From Scatomorpha merdavium (lineage in GTDB: Bacteria > Bacillota > Clostridia > Oscillospirales > Oscillospiraceae): DNA of 60,955 nt. The notes beneath the pieces are model-generated. The model saw nothing but the letters and a program-made list of their open reading frames with translations, ran no database searches and was not told where the DNA came from. Made by a program: the position numbers and the translations under genes. Numbering within the stretch: position 1 is the first letter of the stretch; each line of letters opens with the position of its first letter. The stretch covers positions 1 to 60,955 of the forward strand of contig DVIJ01000138.1 in assembly GCA_018711415.1 (NCBI GenBank), in the 5' to 3' direction. Of the stretch, positions 53,648 to 60,955 are shown in pieces.

Positions 53648-54991
53648 ATGGACGAACTCCTGGGGAGGCGCACGCCGTATTCCGCGGCGGCGGAGCAGGC
53701 TGTGCTCGGCTCCATACTCATAGACGCGCGCTGCATCCCCGAGGTCATTGACAAGCTGAAGCCCGCGGACTTCTATATACAGGCGAACAGGGACATCTTC
53801 GAGACCGTGTTCGCCATGTTTGCCTACGGCCAGACGGTGGACCCGGTGACGGTGCTGGACCAGATGAAGGTCCGCGGCGTCAGCCAGGAGAATACCGAGC
53901 AGTACCTCAAGGAGCTCATGCTCGTCACGCCGACGGCGGCGAACGTGCTGGAATACGCGGCCATCGTGCGTGACCGCGCGCTCCTGCGCGCCCTGGGTAC
54001 GGTGGCGGACGAGATATCGAAGATGGTCTACGAGGGCGCGGGCGAGGCGGACAGCGCGCTTGAGGCCGCGGAGCGGAAGATCTTTGCCCTGGGCAAGGAC
54101 AGGAATCTCGGCGGGCTGGAGCCTGTGTCCACAGTGGTCCAGCGCGTTTACGACGGCATCTCCGAAGCCGCGCTCTCCGAGGGCGGCACGCCCGGCATAA
54201 CCACCGGTATGCGCGAGCTGGACAGCGCCATCCTCGGCCTCGGCCCCGGCGACCTCGTGCTCGTGGCATCCAGGCCAGGCATGGGCAAGACCAGTATCGG
54301 CCTGAACATCGCCCTCGCGGCGGCAAAGGCCACGAACAAGACCGTCGCCGTGTTCTCGCTCGAGATGACGAGGGAACAGCTCGTTATGCGCCTGCTCGCA
54401 GGGGAAGCGCTCGTGGACAGCAAAAAGCTCCAGACCGGCCGCCTCACAGAGGACGAGTGGAAGCGCATAGGCTCCGCCGCGGGCGTCCTGAGCGAAACGG
54501 ACATCAGAATAGACGACAATCCCAGCCTCACCGTTGCGGATATGAACGCCCAGTGTCGCAGGCTCAAGAACCTGGGCCTCATCGTAGTGGACTACCTGCA
54601 GCTCATGCAGTCGGCAGGAAGCGGCAACAGCTGGGCCAACGAGAGCCGCACCCAGGCGGTGTCGGACATAAGCCGAATGATGAAAATAATGGCAAAGGAG
54701 CTGGGCGTCCCCGTGCTCTGCCTGAGCCAGCTCTCGCGCGCAAACGAGCAGAGGCAGAACAAAAGGCCCATGCTCTCCGACCTGCGCGAGTCCGGCGCCA
54801 TCGAGCAGGACGCCGACGTCGTCATGGGCATATACAGGGAAGGATACTATAATCAAGAGTGCGAGAACCCGAACGAGGCAGAGCTCATCATCCTCAAGAA
54901 CCGGCGCGGCCAGACGGGTACGCTGAATATGATGTGGCTGCCTGAGTACACCAGCTTCGTCGCACTCGACAAGAGGCACGACGATGAATGA
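53648..54991 (+). CDS. dnaB: Replicative DNA helicase DnaB
   Basis: This 447-residue hexameric 5'-3' helicase has an N-terminal domain (YSAAAEQAVLGSILIDARCI) that binds primase, and a RecA-like motor (about 175-445) with Walker A VLVASRPGMGKTSIGLNIAL, Walker B GLIVVDYLQLM, and SQLSRANEQRQNKRPMLSDL plus LRESGAIEQDADVV. GGAGG precedes the ATG by 6 bp. Its 3' end overlaps tilS by 8 bp. No intein or insertion is seen. Confidence 0.98.
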   Translation: MDELLGRRTPYSAAAEQAVLGSILIDARCIPEVIDKLKPADFYIQANRDIFETVFAMFAYGQTVDPVTVLDQMKVRGVSQENTEQYLKELMLVTPTAANVLEYAAIVRDRALLRALGTVADEISKMVYEGAGEADSALEAAERKIFALGKDRNLGGLEPVSTVVQRVYDGISEAALSEGGTPGITTGMRELDSAILGLGPGDLVLVASRPGMGKTSIGLNIALAAAKATNKTVAVFSLEMTREQLVMRLLAGEALVDSKKLQTGRLTEDEWKRIGSAAGVLSETDIRIDDNPSLTVADMNAQCRRLKNLGLIVVDYLQLMQSAGSGNSWANESRTQAVSDISRMMKIMAKELGVPVLCLSQLSRANEQRQNKRPMLSDLRESGAIEQDADVVMGIYREGYYNQECENPNEAELIILKNRRGQTGTLNMMWLPEYTSFVALDKRHDDE

Positions 54992-56309
54992 GTCGCTGCT
55001 GCCGCGCTCCGGCGTGCTGCTCTGTGCGGTCTCCGGCGGGGCGGATTCAGTATATCTGCTGCACAAGCTCAGGGAGCTCGCAGGGGAGACGGGCTACGTC
55101 CTCGAGTGCGCGCACTTCAACCACTGCCTGCGCGGTGCGGAGTCGGACAGGGACGAGGACTTCGTGCGCGGGCTCTGCGAGGCCCTGGGCATAAGAGCTC
55201 ATTTCGGCCGCGGCGAGGTCGCGGCCTTTGCAGCGCGCATGGGCCTGGGTGAGGAGGACGCCGCCAGAAGGCTGAGATACGCCTTTTTGGAGGAGACAGC
55301 GGACAAAATAGGCGCCATCGCCATCGCCACGGCGCATACCGCGGACGACAACGCCGAGACCATGCTCCTGAACCTGGCCCGCGGCGCGGGACTGCGGGGT
55401 CTCTGCGGCATACCGGAGCGGCGCGGGCGGATAATAAGGCCGATGCTCGGCGTCACCCGGCGCGAGGTGGAGGAATACCTCGCGGAGCGGGGTATAACCC
55501 ACGTGGAGGACAGCTCGAACGCGCGTGACGACTACGCGCGCAACCGCATACGGCACAGGGCGGTGCCGGCGCTTTTGAGCGTGAACCCGGAGTTCGCGCA
55601 GGCGGCTGGACGGGCGGCCGTGCTTTTGAGGCGGGACGAGGACTTCCTTACCGGCCTGGCGGAGAAGTTCCTTGCGGAGCACCCGGAGGGCATACCATGC
55701 GCGGAGCTGCTGGAGCTGCCGCTGCCGGTATCGACCCGGGCGCTGCGCCTGGCTGCGGGCGTTTCCATGTCCGAACAGCAGGTGCAGGCGGCGCTGGAGC
55801 TGGCAGGTGGCGCGGGTCTGGGCTACCTCAGCCTGCCGGGGACACGGCTCAAGAGAGAGCGCGGCATCCTGAGCTTCGGCGCGCAGTCGGAGCCGGAACC
55901 CCTGCCCGAGCGTGAGCTGGTCCTGGACGGCGAGACGCTCATACCGGAGGCGGGGATCAGCCTTATCTGCCGCAGACTGGAGCGCGCAGGCGAAATTCAC
56001 AGTTCATTAAACACTTTTTTCTTTAAATGTGAGAATATCTGTGGTACTATAACCTGTACGTCCAGACAGCCGGGAGACAGGATAAGACTGCAGGGGCGCG
56101 GCTGCACGAAAAAGCTGAAAGAGCTCTTTTCGGAGCGGGGTCTGACGCTTGCCGAGCGGGTGCGTGTCCCTGTCCTGAGAGACGGCGCGGGGCCGCTGGC
56201 GGTCTGCGGATTCGGTGTGGCGGAACGCGCGCTGCCAGGTCCGGAGGACGCCGCGCTCAGAATAGATATATCAAAAATTCATAATTGGGTCGGGGGACAG
56301 GCAAAATGA
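54984..56309 (+). CDS. tilS: tRNA(Ile)-lysidine synthase TilS
   Basis: This 441-residue enzyme converts C34 of tRNA-Ile2 to lysidine so that AUA is read as Ile. The PP-loop is LLCAVSGGADSVYLLHKL. HFNHCLRGAESDRDEDFV and ATAHTADDNAETMLLNLARG are family signatures. The TilS substrate-binding and C-terminal domains follow (SRQPGDRIRLQGRGCTKKLK). Codons near 337-360 are abruptly AT-rich and carry a candidate promoter and operator. AUA is abundant in this genome, so the enzyme has heavy duty. It overlaps both dnaB (8 bp) and hpt (4 bp). Confidence 0.96.
   Translation: MNESLLPRSGVLLCAVSGGADSVYLLHKLRELAGETGYVLECAHFNHCLRGAESDRDEDFVRGLCEALGIRAHFGRGEVAAFAARMGLGEEDAARRLRYAFLEETADKIGAIAIATAHTADDNAETMLLNLARGAGLRGLCGIPERRGRIIRPMLGVTRREVEEYLAERGITHVEDSSNARDDYARNRIRHRAVPALLSVNPEFAQAAGRAAVLLRRDEDFLTGLAEKFLAEHPEGIPCAELLELPLPVSTRALRLAAGVSMSEQQVQAALELAGGAGLGYLSLPGTRLKRERGILSFGAQSEPEPLPERELVLDGETLIPEAGISLICRRLERAGEIHSSLNTFFFKCENICGTITCTSRQPGDRIRLQGRGCTKKLKELFSERGLTLAERVRVPVLRDGAGPLAVCGFGVAERALPGPEDAALRIDISKIHNWVGGQAK
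55996..56050 (+). promoter_or_regulatory. Candidate internal operator and promoter inside tilS
   Basis: In an AT-rich patch of a GC-rich gene, TTCACA (55996) and TTAAAC (56007) are 11 bp apart, like the boxes near the two-component genes. They are followed by TTTAAA (56022-56027), a 17-bp spacer and TACTAT (56045-56050). It would transcribe hpt and ftsH independently of dnaB. Confidence 0.5.
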
Positions 56310-56842
56310 GAGAGGATATGGAGAGAATACTGCTCACGGAGGCCGAGCTCAAGGAGCGCGTGGCCGAACTGGGCAGGCAGATCTCGGAGGATTTCGCCGG
56401 GAAGGAACCGATATTCGTCGGCGTGCTGAAGGGCTGCTTCATTTTTATGGCGGACCTGCTGCGGAGCGTGGAACTCCACTGCACGATGGACTTTATGGCG
56501 GTCTCGTCCTATGGTGACGGGACGACTACCACCGGCGCCGTCAAGATAAACAAAGACCTCTCCAGGGACATCGCTGGACGGGACGTCATCATCGTCGAGG
56601 ACATTCTGGACAGCGGCGTGACGCTGAGCTACCTCAAGAACTACCTCTCCGTCAGACAGCCTGCCTCCATCAGCATAGTCACGCTGCTGGATAAGCCCTC
56701 GCGCCGCCGGGCCGATATCAAAGCCGATTACGTCGGCTTCGAGGTCGAGGATGCGTTCGTCGTCGGCTACGGCCTTGATTATGCGGAGAAATATAGGAAC
56801 CTGCCATATATCGGCATTTTGAAACCGGAAATCTACGCCTAA
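56306..56842 (+). CDS. hpt: Hypoxanthine phosphoribosyltransferase
   Basis: This 178-residue purine salvage enzyme converts hypoxanthine or guanine with PRPP to IMP or GMP. FVGVLKGCFIFMADLLR and the PRPP-binding VIIVEDILDSGVTLSYL are diagnostic, followed by the base-binding VGFEVEDAFVVGYGLDY. The ATG at 56306 overlaps the tilS stop (ATGA), with GGGGGAC upstream; a second ATG at 56318 is possible. The tilS-hpt-ftsH order is conserved in Firmicutes. Confidence 0.97.
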   Translation: MREDMERILLTEAELKERVAELGRQISEDFAGKEPIFVGVLKGCFIFMADLLRSVELHCTMDFMAVSSYGDGTTTTGAVKINKDLSRDIAGRDVIIVEDILDSGVTLSYLKNYLSVRQPASISIVTLLDKPSRRRADIKADYVGFEVEDAFVVGYGLDYAEKYRNLPYIGILKPEIYA

Positions 56843-56888
56843 AAGGCGTTGAAATAGAGCGAAAGTATCCGAAGGATGTGAAGTTTAG

Positions 56889-58904
56889 TTGAAACCTCAG
56901 AGGAACCGGGCGCGAGATCTCGGTTTTTATGTGCTCATAATGATCATTTTGCTCGCTGTTGTCTATACCATGACTACGCCGAGCGTGTCGGAGGAAATGG
57001 TATACTCCGACGTGGTGGATCTTTTCAAGAGCGAACAGGTGGAGTCTTTCGTAATACGGGGCTCCGACATCATCATCACCAAAAAAGGAGCCCAGCCCGG
57101 CGACCCGGCGCTGACGTACAGCCTCTACGACGTGAGCTATTTCCTCCTGCAGATGGGAGACCTCATAGATCAGCAGCACGCCGAAGGCATCATAAAGGAC
57201 TATGACCTGGACGAGGGCTTCGTCTGGCCGTGGTGGGCAAGCATGATCCCGTACCTGCTGCTGCTCGTCGTGTTCTTTGCGCTCTGGTACTATATGATGA
57301 ACAAGTCCGGCGGCGGAGCGCCCGGCGTCGGCAAGTTCGGCAAGGCCAGGACCAGACTAGGCAGCGAGGAGCAGAAGAAGGTCACCTTCGCGGACGTGGC
57401 CGGCTGCGACGAAGAGAAGGCCGAGCTGCAGGAGGTCGTCAGCTTCCTGAAGAATCCCCGTGCCTATACGGATATGGGCGCGCGCATACCCAAGGGCGTG
57501 CTGCTCGTAGGCCCTCCGGGTACCGGCAAAACGCTTATAGCCAAGGCCGTCGCGGGAGAGGCTGGCGTGCAGTTTTTGTCGATATCCGGCTCGGACTTCG
57601 TCGAGCTCTATGTCGGCGTCGGCGCTTCGCGTGTGCGTGACCTGTTCGACCAGGCCAAGAAGGTGGCGCCGGCCATCATCTTCATAGACGAGATAGACGC
57701 CGTCGGACGTCAGCGCGGCTCCGGCCTCGGCGGCGGCCACGATGAGAGAGAGCAGACTTTGAACCAGCTGCTCGTCGAGATGGACGGCTTTACCAACAAC
57801 GAGGGCGTCATCGTCATGGCGGCCACGAACCGCGACGATATCCTGGACAACGCACTGACCCGCCCGGGCCGCTTCGACCGCAGGGTATATATCGGTCTGC
57901 CCGATATAAGGGGCAGGGAGGCCATACTGCGCGTACACGCCAGGGGCAAGCCCCTGGGCGACGACGTGGACCTCAATTCCATCGCCCGCGGCACGCCGGG
58001 CTTCTCCGGCGCGGACCTGGAGAACCTCCTCAACGAGGCCGCGCTCATGGCTGTCTCGAACGGCAGGCGATTCATCACCTCCTACGAAATAGAAGAGGCC
58101 ATACGCAAGGTGCAGATGGGTCCGGAGAAGAAGAGCAAGATCATGAGCGAGAGGGCAAGAAAGCTCACGGCCTACCACGAGGGCGGTCATGCCGTCGTGG
58201 CGGAGTTCCTGGAGCACACCGACCCCGTTCACTATATCACCATCATCCCCCGCGGCCCCTCCGGCGGCGCGACCTACTTCCGGCCAAAGGAGGACCTGGA
58301 GAACTTCAAGTCCTACGCGGAGCTCTTCGAGGACATCGTGGTTTCCCTGGGCGGGCGCGTGAGCGAAAAGCTCTTCCTGGACGACATCTCGACCGGCGCT
58401 TCCGGCGACATCCAGCAGGCGACGAACCTCGCCCGGGCGATGGTCACGCAGTTCGGCATGAGCGACAGGCTCGGCCCCATCAGCTACGATTCCTCCGGCC
58501 ACAGCATCTTCATAGGCCGCGACTTCGGCACGACGAAGAGCTATTCCGAAGAGACCGCCGCCATCATCGACGAGGAGGTCAAGCGCCTCTTCGACGAGGC
58601 GAGCGCCAAGGCCGAGGGCATCCTGACCGAGCACGCAGATATCATAAAGGGCCTGGCCGACTACCTGCTCAAGTATGAGAGCATGGAGGGCGAGGACTTC
58701 AGCCGCTACTGCCATACCGGCAAGCTGCCGGAGAAGAAGCAGCCGCCCAGGCCGCGCGACAACACCATCGAGCCGCCGGCAAGGCATATCAGCTACACCT
58801 TCGACGAGCCCGCCACCTCACCCGCGCTGGAACAGCCGGAGCCGGAGACAGAGCCCAAGACCGAGCCCGCCGACGGCGAGACTGAGGACAAAGAGAATAA
58901 ATAA
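56889..58904 (+). CDS. ftsH: ATP-dependent zinc metalloprotease FtsH
   Basis: This 671-residue membrane AAA+ protease has two helices (about 14-31 and 119-138) flanking an external domain of about 85 residues. The AAA module has Walker A GVLLVGPPGTGKTLIAKAVA, pore loop FVELYVGVG (Tyr where Phe is usual), Walker B PAIIFIDEIDAVG and the SRH. The zinc site is TAYHEGGHAVV (HEGGH rather than HEAGH) with a distal Asp in GASGDIQQATN. The tail is Pro/Glu-rich. The start is TTG with AAGGATG upstream. It probably has an additional promoter inside tilS. Confidence 0.97.
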   Translation: MKPQRNRARDLGFYVLIMIILLAVVYTMTTPSVSEEMVYSDVVDLFKSEQVESFVIRGSDIIITKKGAQPGDPALTYSLYDVSYFLLQMGDLIDQQHAEGIIKDYDLDEGFVWPWWASMIPYLLLLVVFFALWYYMMNKSGGGAPGVGKFGKARTRLGSEEQKKVTFADVAGCDEEKAELQEVVSFLKNPRAYTDMGARIPKGVLLVGPPGTGKTLIAKAVAGEAGVQFLSISGSDFVELYVGVGASRVRDLFDQAKKVAPAIIFIDEIDAVGRQRGSGLGGGHDEREQTLNQLLVEMDGFTNNEGVIVMAATNRDDILDNALTRPGRFDRRVYIGLPDIRGREAILRVHARGKPLGDDVDLNSIARGTPGFSGADLENLLNEAALMAVSNGRRFITSYEIEEAIRKVQMGPEKKSKIMSERARKLTAYHEGGHAVVAEFLEHTDPVHYITIIPRGPSGGATYFRPKEDLENFKSYAELFEDIVVSLGGRVSEKLFLDDISTGASGDIQQATNLARAMVTQFGMSDRLGPISYDSSGHSIFIGRDFGTTKSYSEETAAIIDEEVKRLFDEASAKAEGILTEHADIIKGLADYLLKYESMEGEDFSRYCHTGKLPEKKQPPRPRDNTIEPPARHISYTFDEPATSPALEQPEPETEPKTEPADGETEDKENK

Positions 58905-58909
58905 AGGAC

Positions 58910-58935
58910 CAGGGCGGGGAGAGATTCCCGCCCTG
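58910..58935 (+). other. Stem-loop between ftsH and bsh
   Basis: A 9-bp perfect stem, CAGGGCGGG (58910-58918) with CCCGCCCTG (58927-58935), has an 8-nt loop and lies just after the ftsH stop. There is no T-run, so it is not a typical terminator; it may protect the ftsH 3' end or be a processing site. Confidence 0.5.
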
Positions 58936-58998
58936 AAACTGCGGGACGGGTACTTTGCCGCGCCCCGGACGATGTGAAAATGTGAGGTCGATGCTGCT

Positions 58999-59985
58999 GT
59001 GTGTACGAGCATAGCGTTCCCGGAACGGGAGCTGTATGGGCGCAACCTGGACCTGGAATACCACTTCGGAGAGAAGGTGGTCGTCACCCCGCGCTCCCAT
59101 GCCTTTGCCTTCCGGCACATTGAACCGCTGGAGCGGCATTATGCGATGATAGGCATGGCCTCCGTCGCGGAGGACACGCCGCTCTATGCGGAGGCCGTGA
59201 ACGAAAAGGGCCTGTATATGGCCGGACTGTACTTCCCCGGCAACGCAAGGTATTTCGACGCTCCGGAGGCCGGGCGGCTGAACGTCGCGCCCTGGGAACT
59301 CATTCCGCTCATACTGGGCAGCTGTGCTTCGCTGAGAGAGGCCAGGGCCAAACTCGAGCGGGTGCGCCTGCTGGCCGAGCCCTTCGCGCCGGGCTACCCT
59401 CTCGCGGCGCTGCACTGGCAGATAGCCGCGCGAGATGGTTCGCTCATAGCGGAGCCGATGGCGGACGGGCTGCACTTTTATGAGGACAGGCCGGGCGTGC
59501 TGACGAACAACCCGCCCTATCCATATCAGCTTATGAACCTGAACAACTACCGCCGGCTCTCCGTTGAGACGGGGGCAAACAGCTTCTGCCCCGGACTCGA
59601 GCTGAATGCCTACGGCCAGGGCATGGGCGCCATCGGACTGCCCGGCGACGCCTCGCCCATGTCGCGCTTCGTGCGCATGAGCTTCCTCAAATGCCATGCG
59701 GACATGGGTGAAGAGCGTCCGGAAGAGATAAGCCGGTTTTTCCACCTGCTGGACGCCGTCGCCATGGTAAAGGGCAGTGTGGTCACGCCGGAGGGCAGAC
59801 TGGACGAGACTATCTATTCCTGCTGCGCCGACGCCCGGGAGGGCGTGTACTACTACAAGACCTATGACAGCTGCTGCGTCCACGCGGTGCGCATGGGCGG
59901 GGAGACCCTGGAGGGCGCAGAACTTGGAGTGTTTCCGCTGGAGAGCCGGCCTCAGTTCCGCTTTGCGGGGCAGCCCGGCTCGTAA
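58999..59985 (+). CDS. bsh: Bile salt hydrolase (choloylglycine hydrolase family)
   Basis: This 328-residue Ntn hydrolase cleaves glycine- or taurine-conjugated bile acids. Catalytic Cys2 follows the start (MCTSIAFPE) and is exposed by Met removal. RNLDLEYHFGEKVVVTPR places Arg15 and Asp18 as in known enzymes. NEKGLYMAGLYFP, GVLTNNPPYPYQLMNLNNY and GLPGDASPMSRFVRMSFLK give the further Asn and Arg active-site residues. The pattern is closest to the Clostridium bile salt hydrolase group, not penicillin V acylases. The start is GTG with GAGGT. It follows ftsH, suggesting readthrough expression. Confidence 0.92.
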   Translation: MCTSIAFPERELYGRNLDLEYHFGEKVVVTPRSHAFAFRHIEPLERHYAMIGMASVAEDTPLYAEAVNEKGLYMAGLYFPGNARYFDAPEAGRLNVAPWELIPLILGSCASLREARAKLERVRLLAEPFAPGYPLAALHWQIAARDGSLIAEPMADGLHFYEDRPGVLTNNPPYPYQLMNLNNYRRLSVETGANSFCPGLELNAYGQGMGAIGLPGDASPMSRFVRMSFLKCHADMGEERPEEISRFFHLLDAVAMVKGSVVTPEGRLDETIYSCCADAREGVYYYKTYDSCCVHAVRMGGETLEGAELGVFPLESRPQFRFAGQPGS

Positions 59986-60001
59986 CAAGGAGGGGGAGAC
60001 G

Positions 60002-60538
60002 GTGCATAAATTCTTTATGGAACGTTCAGCTTCATTGTGGACGGCGGCATTCTGCATAGTGGCCGGTGTCATTCTGGTTTTGTATCCTGTCGCGGTCAGT
60101 AATATGTTCGTTACGGCGCTTGCCATCGGCGCGCTGGTATACGGGCTCATCCACCTGTTTCGATATATACAGGGGCGCCGGGCCGGTATCAGCTTGACCG
60201 GGGACCTCTTTCTGACAGTTGTCGCGGGCGGCTTTGCACTTTTTGCGCTGGTGAGCCCGCAGAGCATACTTGCCATCCTTCCCCTGGCGCTGGGCTGTAT
60301 GCTGCTTGTTGACTGCGTGGGCAAACTGCCTCTGGCAGTGGCCGCGTTTCGCGGCGGATATCCCGGGCGAGGTCTGTTTGTTTTGTCCGCCCTGCTGCCC
60401 GGACTGCTCGGACTGGTGATACTGATAAATCCTTTCAGTACGGCGCGGCTGATGGTGGTGGCGTTCGGCGTGAGCCTCATAGTTGACGGCATGGGCGAAC
60501 TTATGACTGTGCTGCTGCAAAAACGCCGCAAGGATTGA
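60002..60538 (+). CDS. DUF308/HdeD-like membrane protein
   Basis: This 178-residue protein has six predicted helices in three hairpins (SLWTAAFCIVAGVILVLYPV, TALAIGALVYGLIHLF, and later LLPGLLGLVILINPFSTARL). It matches HdeD-like DUF308 proteins, whose role, sometimes linked to acid stress, is poorly defined. The start is GTG behind a strong GGAGGGGG. It starts 16 bp after bsh, so the two are probably co-transcribed; a link to bile acid release is only a guess. Confidence 0.88.
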   Translation: MHKFFMERSASLWTAAFCIVAGVILVLYPVAVSNMFVTALAIGALVYGLIHLFRYIQGRRAGISLTGDLFLTVVAGGFALFALVSPQSILAILPLALGCMLLVDCVGKLPLAVAAFRGGYPGRGLFVLSALLPGLLGLVILINPFSTARLMVVAFGVSLIVDGMGELMTVLLQKRRKD

Positions 60539-60581
60539 CGCGGTGCGCCTGGCTTTAAATTAGCGAGATTAAGGAGATGCG

Positions 60582-60663
60582 GTGATAAATGAAACTGGGT
60601 ATCGGCGTTCAGACACCGGATTCTATATCTCCATACCTCCCCACAAACGCCGCTAAAGCCTGA
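60582..60663 (+). pseudogene. Start of a chromosomal gene, apparently cut by an insertion
   Basis: AAGGAG (60571-60576) lies 5 bp before GTG at 60582, opening a 24-codon frame ending at 60656; an alternative ATG at 60589 gives 24 codons to 60663. Neither continues, while the bases after about 60600 change composition. This looks like the first codons of a gene whose body was displaced. The family is not identifiable. Confidence 0.3.
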
Positions 60664-60808
60664 TATAGCGCGGTTTTACGCAAAACCAACCAAATTATAA
60701 CTTCATGTTTCTCTATGCAGCCCCACGCGGAAATGGCGTAAAAATGGCGTAGAGGAATCGGCTGATTTGCAGATGGAGAAGAGCACTACTACGTTGGTAA
60801 AGCAAAAA
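60664..60808. mobile_element. Probable end of an integrated element
   Basis: This stretch has no gene, is clearly less GC-rich than the rest and holds small symmetrical sequences. GGTTTT/AAAACC forms a 6-bp hairpin around ACGC at 60672-60687. A direct repeat AAATGGCGTA occurs at 60731 and 60742 (11 bp apart), compatible with arm-type integrase sites. No integrase, transposase or terminal repeat is in view, so the type and the exact junction are undefined. Confidence 0.4.
60731..60751 (+). repeat. Tandem AAATGGCGTA repeats
   Basis: Two perfect copies of the 10-mer lie 11 bp apart (60731-60740 and 60742-60751), within the presumed element end. They resemble arm-type recombinase binding sites in spacing and length. 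Confidence 0.5.
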
Positions 60809-60842
60809 ATGAGCACGGCCTATACAAACGGGCCGTGCTCAT
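60803..60842 (-). terminator. Terminator of the gene entering from the right edge
   Basis: A 12-bp perfect stem, ATGAGCACGGCC (60809-60820) with GGCCGTGCTCAT (60831-60842), has a 10-nt loop. On the minus strand it is followed by six Ts, making it a good terminator for the partial gene ending at 60871. A shorter CTTTT tract on the plus strand could also serve. Confidence 0.8.
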
Positions 60843-60870
60843 CTTTTCATACGGTCAGATGGTTCCGTGC

Positions 60871-60954
60871 TTACTTGTCATCGCTATTGGCGGGATTCTG
60901 ACGAAAATCCTCTTGAACGATAAGGTAGAATAAATTTCGCAAATTGAAAAGTAG
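60871..60954 (-). CDS. C-terminal end of an unidentified protein (partial)
   Basis: The minus strand has an open frame from the window edge ending FYLIVQEDFRQNPANSDDK and stop, 27 visible codons. A strong terminator follows 29 bp beyond the stop. The natural-looking charged tail, terminator placement and low GC support a real gene, probably cargo or core of a mobile element. I do not recognise the family. Confidence 0.5.
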   Translation of the reverse strand, partial: LLFNLRNLFYLIVQEDFRQNPANSDDK

Positions 60955-60955
60955 A

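Noticed and set aside
56016..56025. T6 run in tilS as a possible programmed frameshift site
   Set aside because: The tilS frame is intact across the run and the C-terminal domain is in frame, so no shift is needed; the AT-richness is better explained by a promoter.
60859..60933. A 24-codon plus-strand frame (ATG GTT CCG...) with a hydrophobic sequence
   Set aside because: There is no SD, and the minus strand over the same bases gives a better-supported gene end with a matching terminator.

Overview
The window is a GC-rich chromosomal segment (well over half G+C by eye) from a Gram-positive, probably spore-forming, anaerobic gut bacterium of the class Clostridia, most like the Oscillospiraceae. 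The reasons are an hrcA-grpE-dnaK-dnaJ order behind a CIRCE element, a dgt-dnaG-rpoD cluster, dimeric-type GlyS, GdpP, long-form HPF, ComF, RecD2, CoaX, a SpoIID protein, several lipobox lipoproteins, and a bile salt hydrolase typical of intestinal species. No rRNA, tRNA or CRISPR array was recognised. Nearly all of the window is core chromosome; only the last ~300 bp look mobile. Ile AUA codons are strikingly common for such a GC-rich genome.

Layout. 1-2.3 kb (-): the 5' end of a GntR/YtrA-type regulator gene and a large solute-binding-like lipoprotein. 2.4-7.1 kb (+): yigZ, dgt, dnaG, rpoD. 7.1-12.0 kb (-): the hrcA-grpE-dnaK-dnaJ heat-shock operon. 12.0-18.2 kb (+): an envelope-stress-like block of a PstS-like lipoprotein, a WG-repeat lipoprotein, an OmpR-family response regulator, its histidine kinase and an HtrA protease. 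18.2-23.1 kb (-): prmA, hpf, a membrane-anchored leucine-rich-repeat protein and an M29 aminopeptidase. 23.1-32.7 kb (+): glyS, an LTA-synthase-like protein, nadE, an ECF S component, coaX, a ZIP transporter and a membrane spermidine-synthase-like protein. 32.7-42.3 kb (-): the uvrA, small-export-protein, small-membrane-protein, recD2, comF, mreB run, a DUF2975/XRE pair and spoIID. 42.4-46.7 kb (+): a membrane protein, then rpmH-rnpA-yidD-yidC-jag with acpP where mnmE/mnmG often lie. 46.8-50.1 kb (-): a second large lipoprotein and a nucleotidyltransferase that seems to have lost its phosphomannomutase core. 50.2-60.5 kb (+): GNAT, gdpP, rplI, dnaB, tilS, hpt, ftsH, bsh and a DUF308 protein. 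60.5-60.96 kb: a short interrupted reading frame, then an AT-richer stretch with direct repeats and the C-terminal end of an unrelated gene, read here as the edge of an integrated element.

How the parts connect. The most interesting signal is regulatory. Hexamers of the TTCACA/TTGACA type, repeated every 11 bp as in PhoP/WalR-family operators, lie upstream of the PstS-like/WG operon, upstream of the two-component genes and upstream of htrA. A similar pair lies in an AT-rich patch inside tilS, just before a promoter-like sequence that would drive hpt-ftsH. I infer a small envelope or protein-quality regulon controlled by the resident response regulator, resembling a stripped-down WalRK-HtrC locus. 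A separate array of four 11-bp direct repeats precedes the second large lipoprotein. Other points worth a look are the NTP-transferase/PMM-tail fusion, the missing basic groove residue in YidC, the rpmH leader hairpin and a three-half-site CIRCE.
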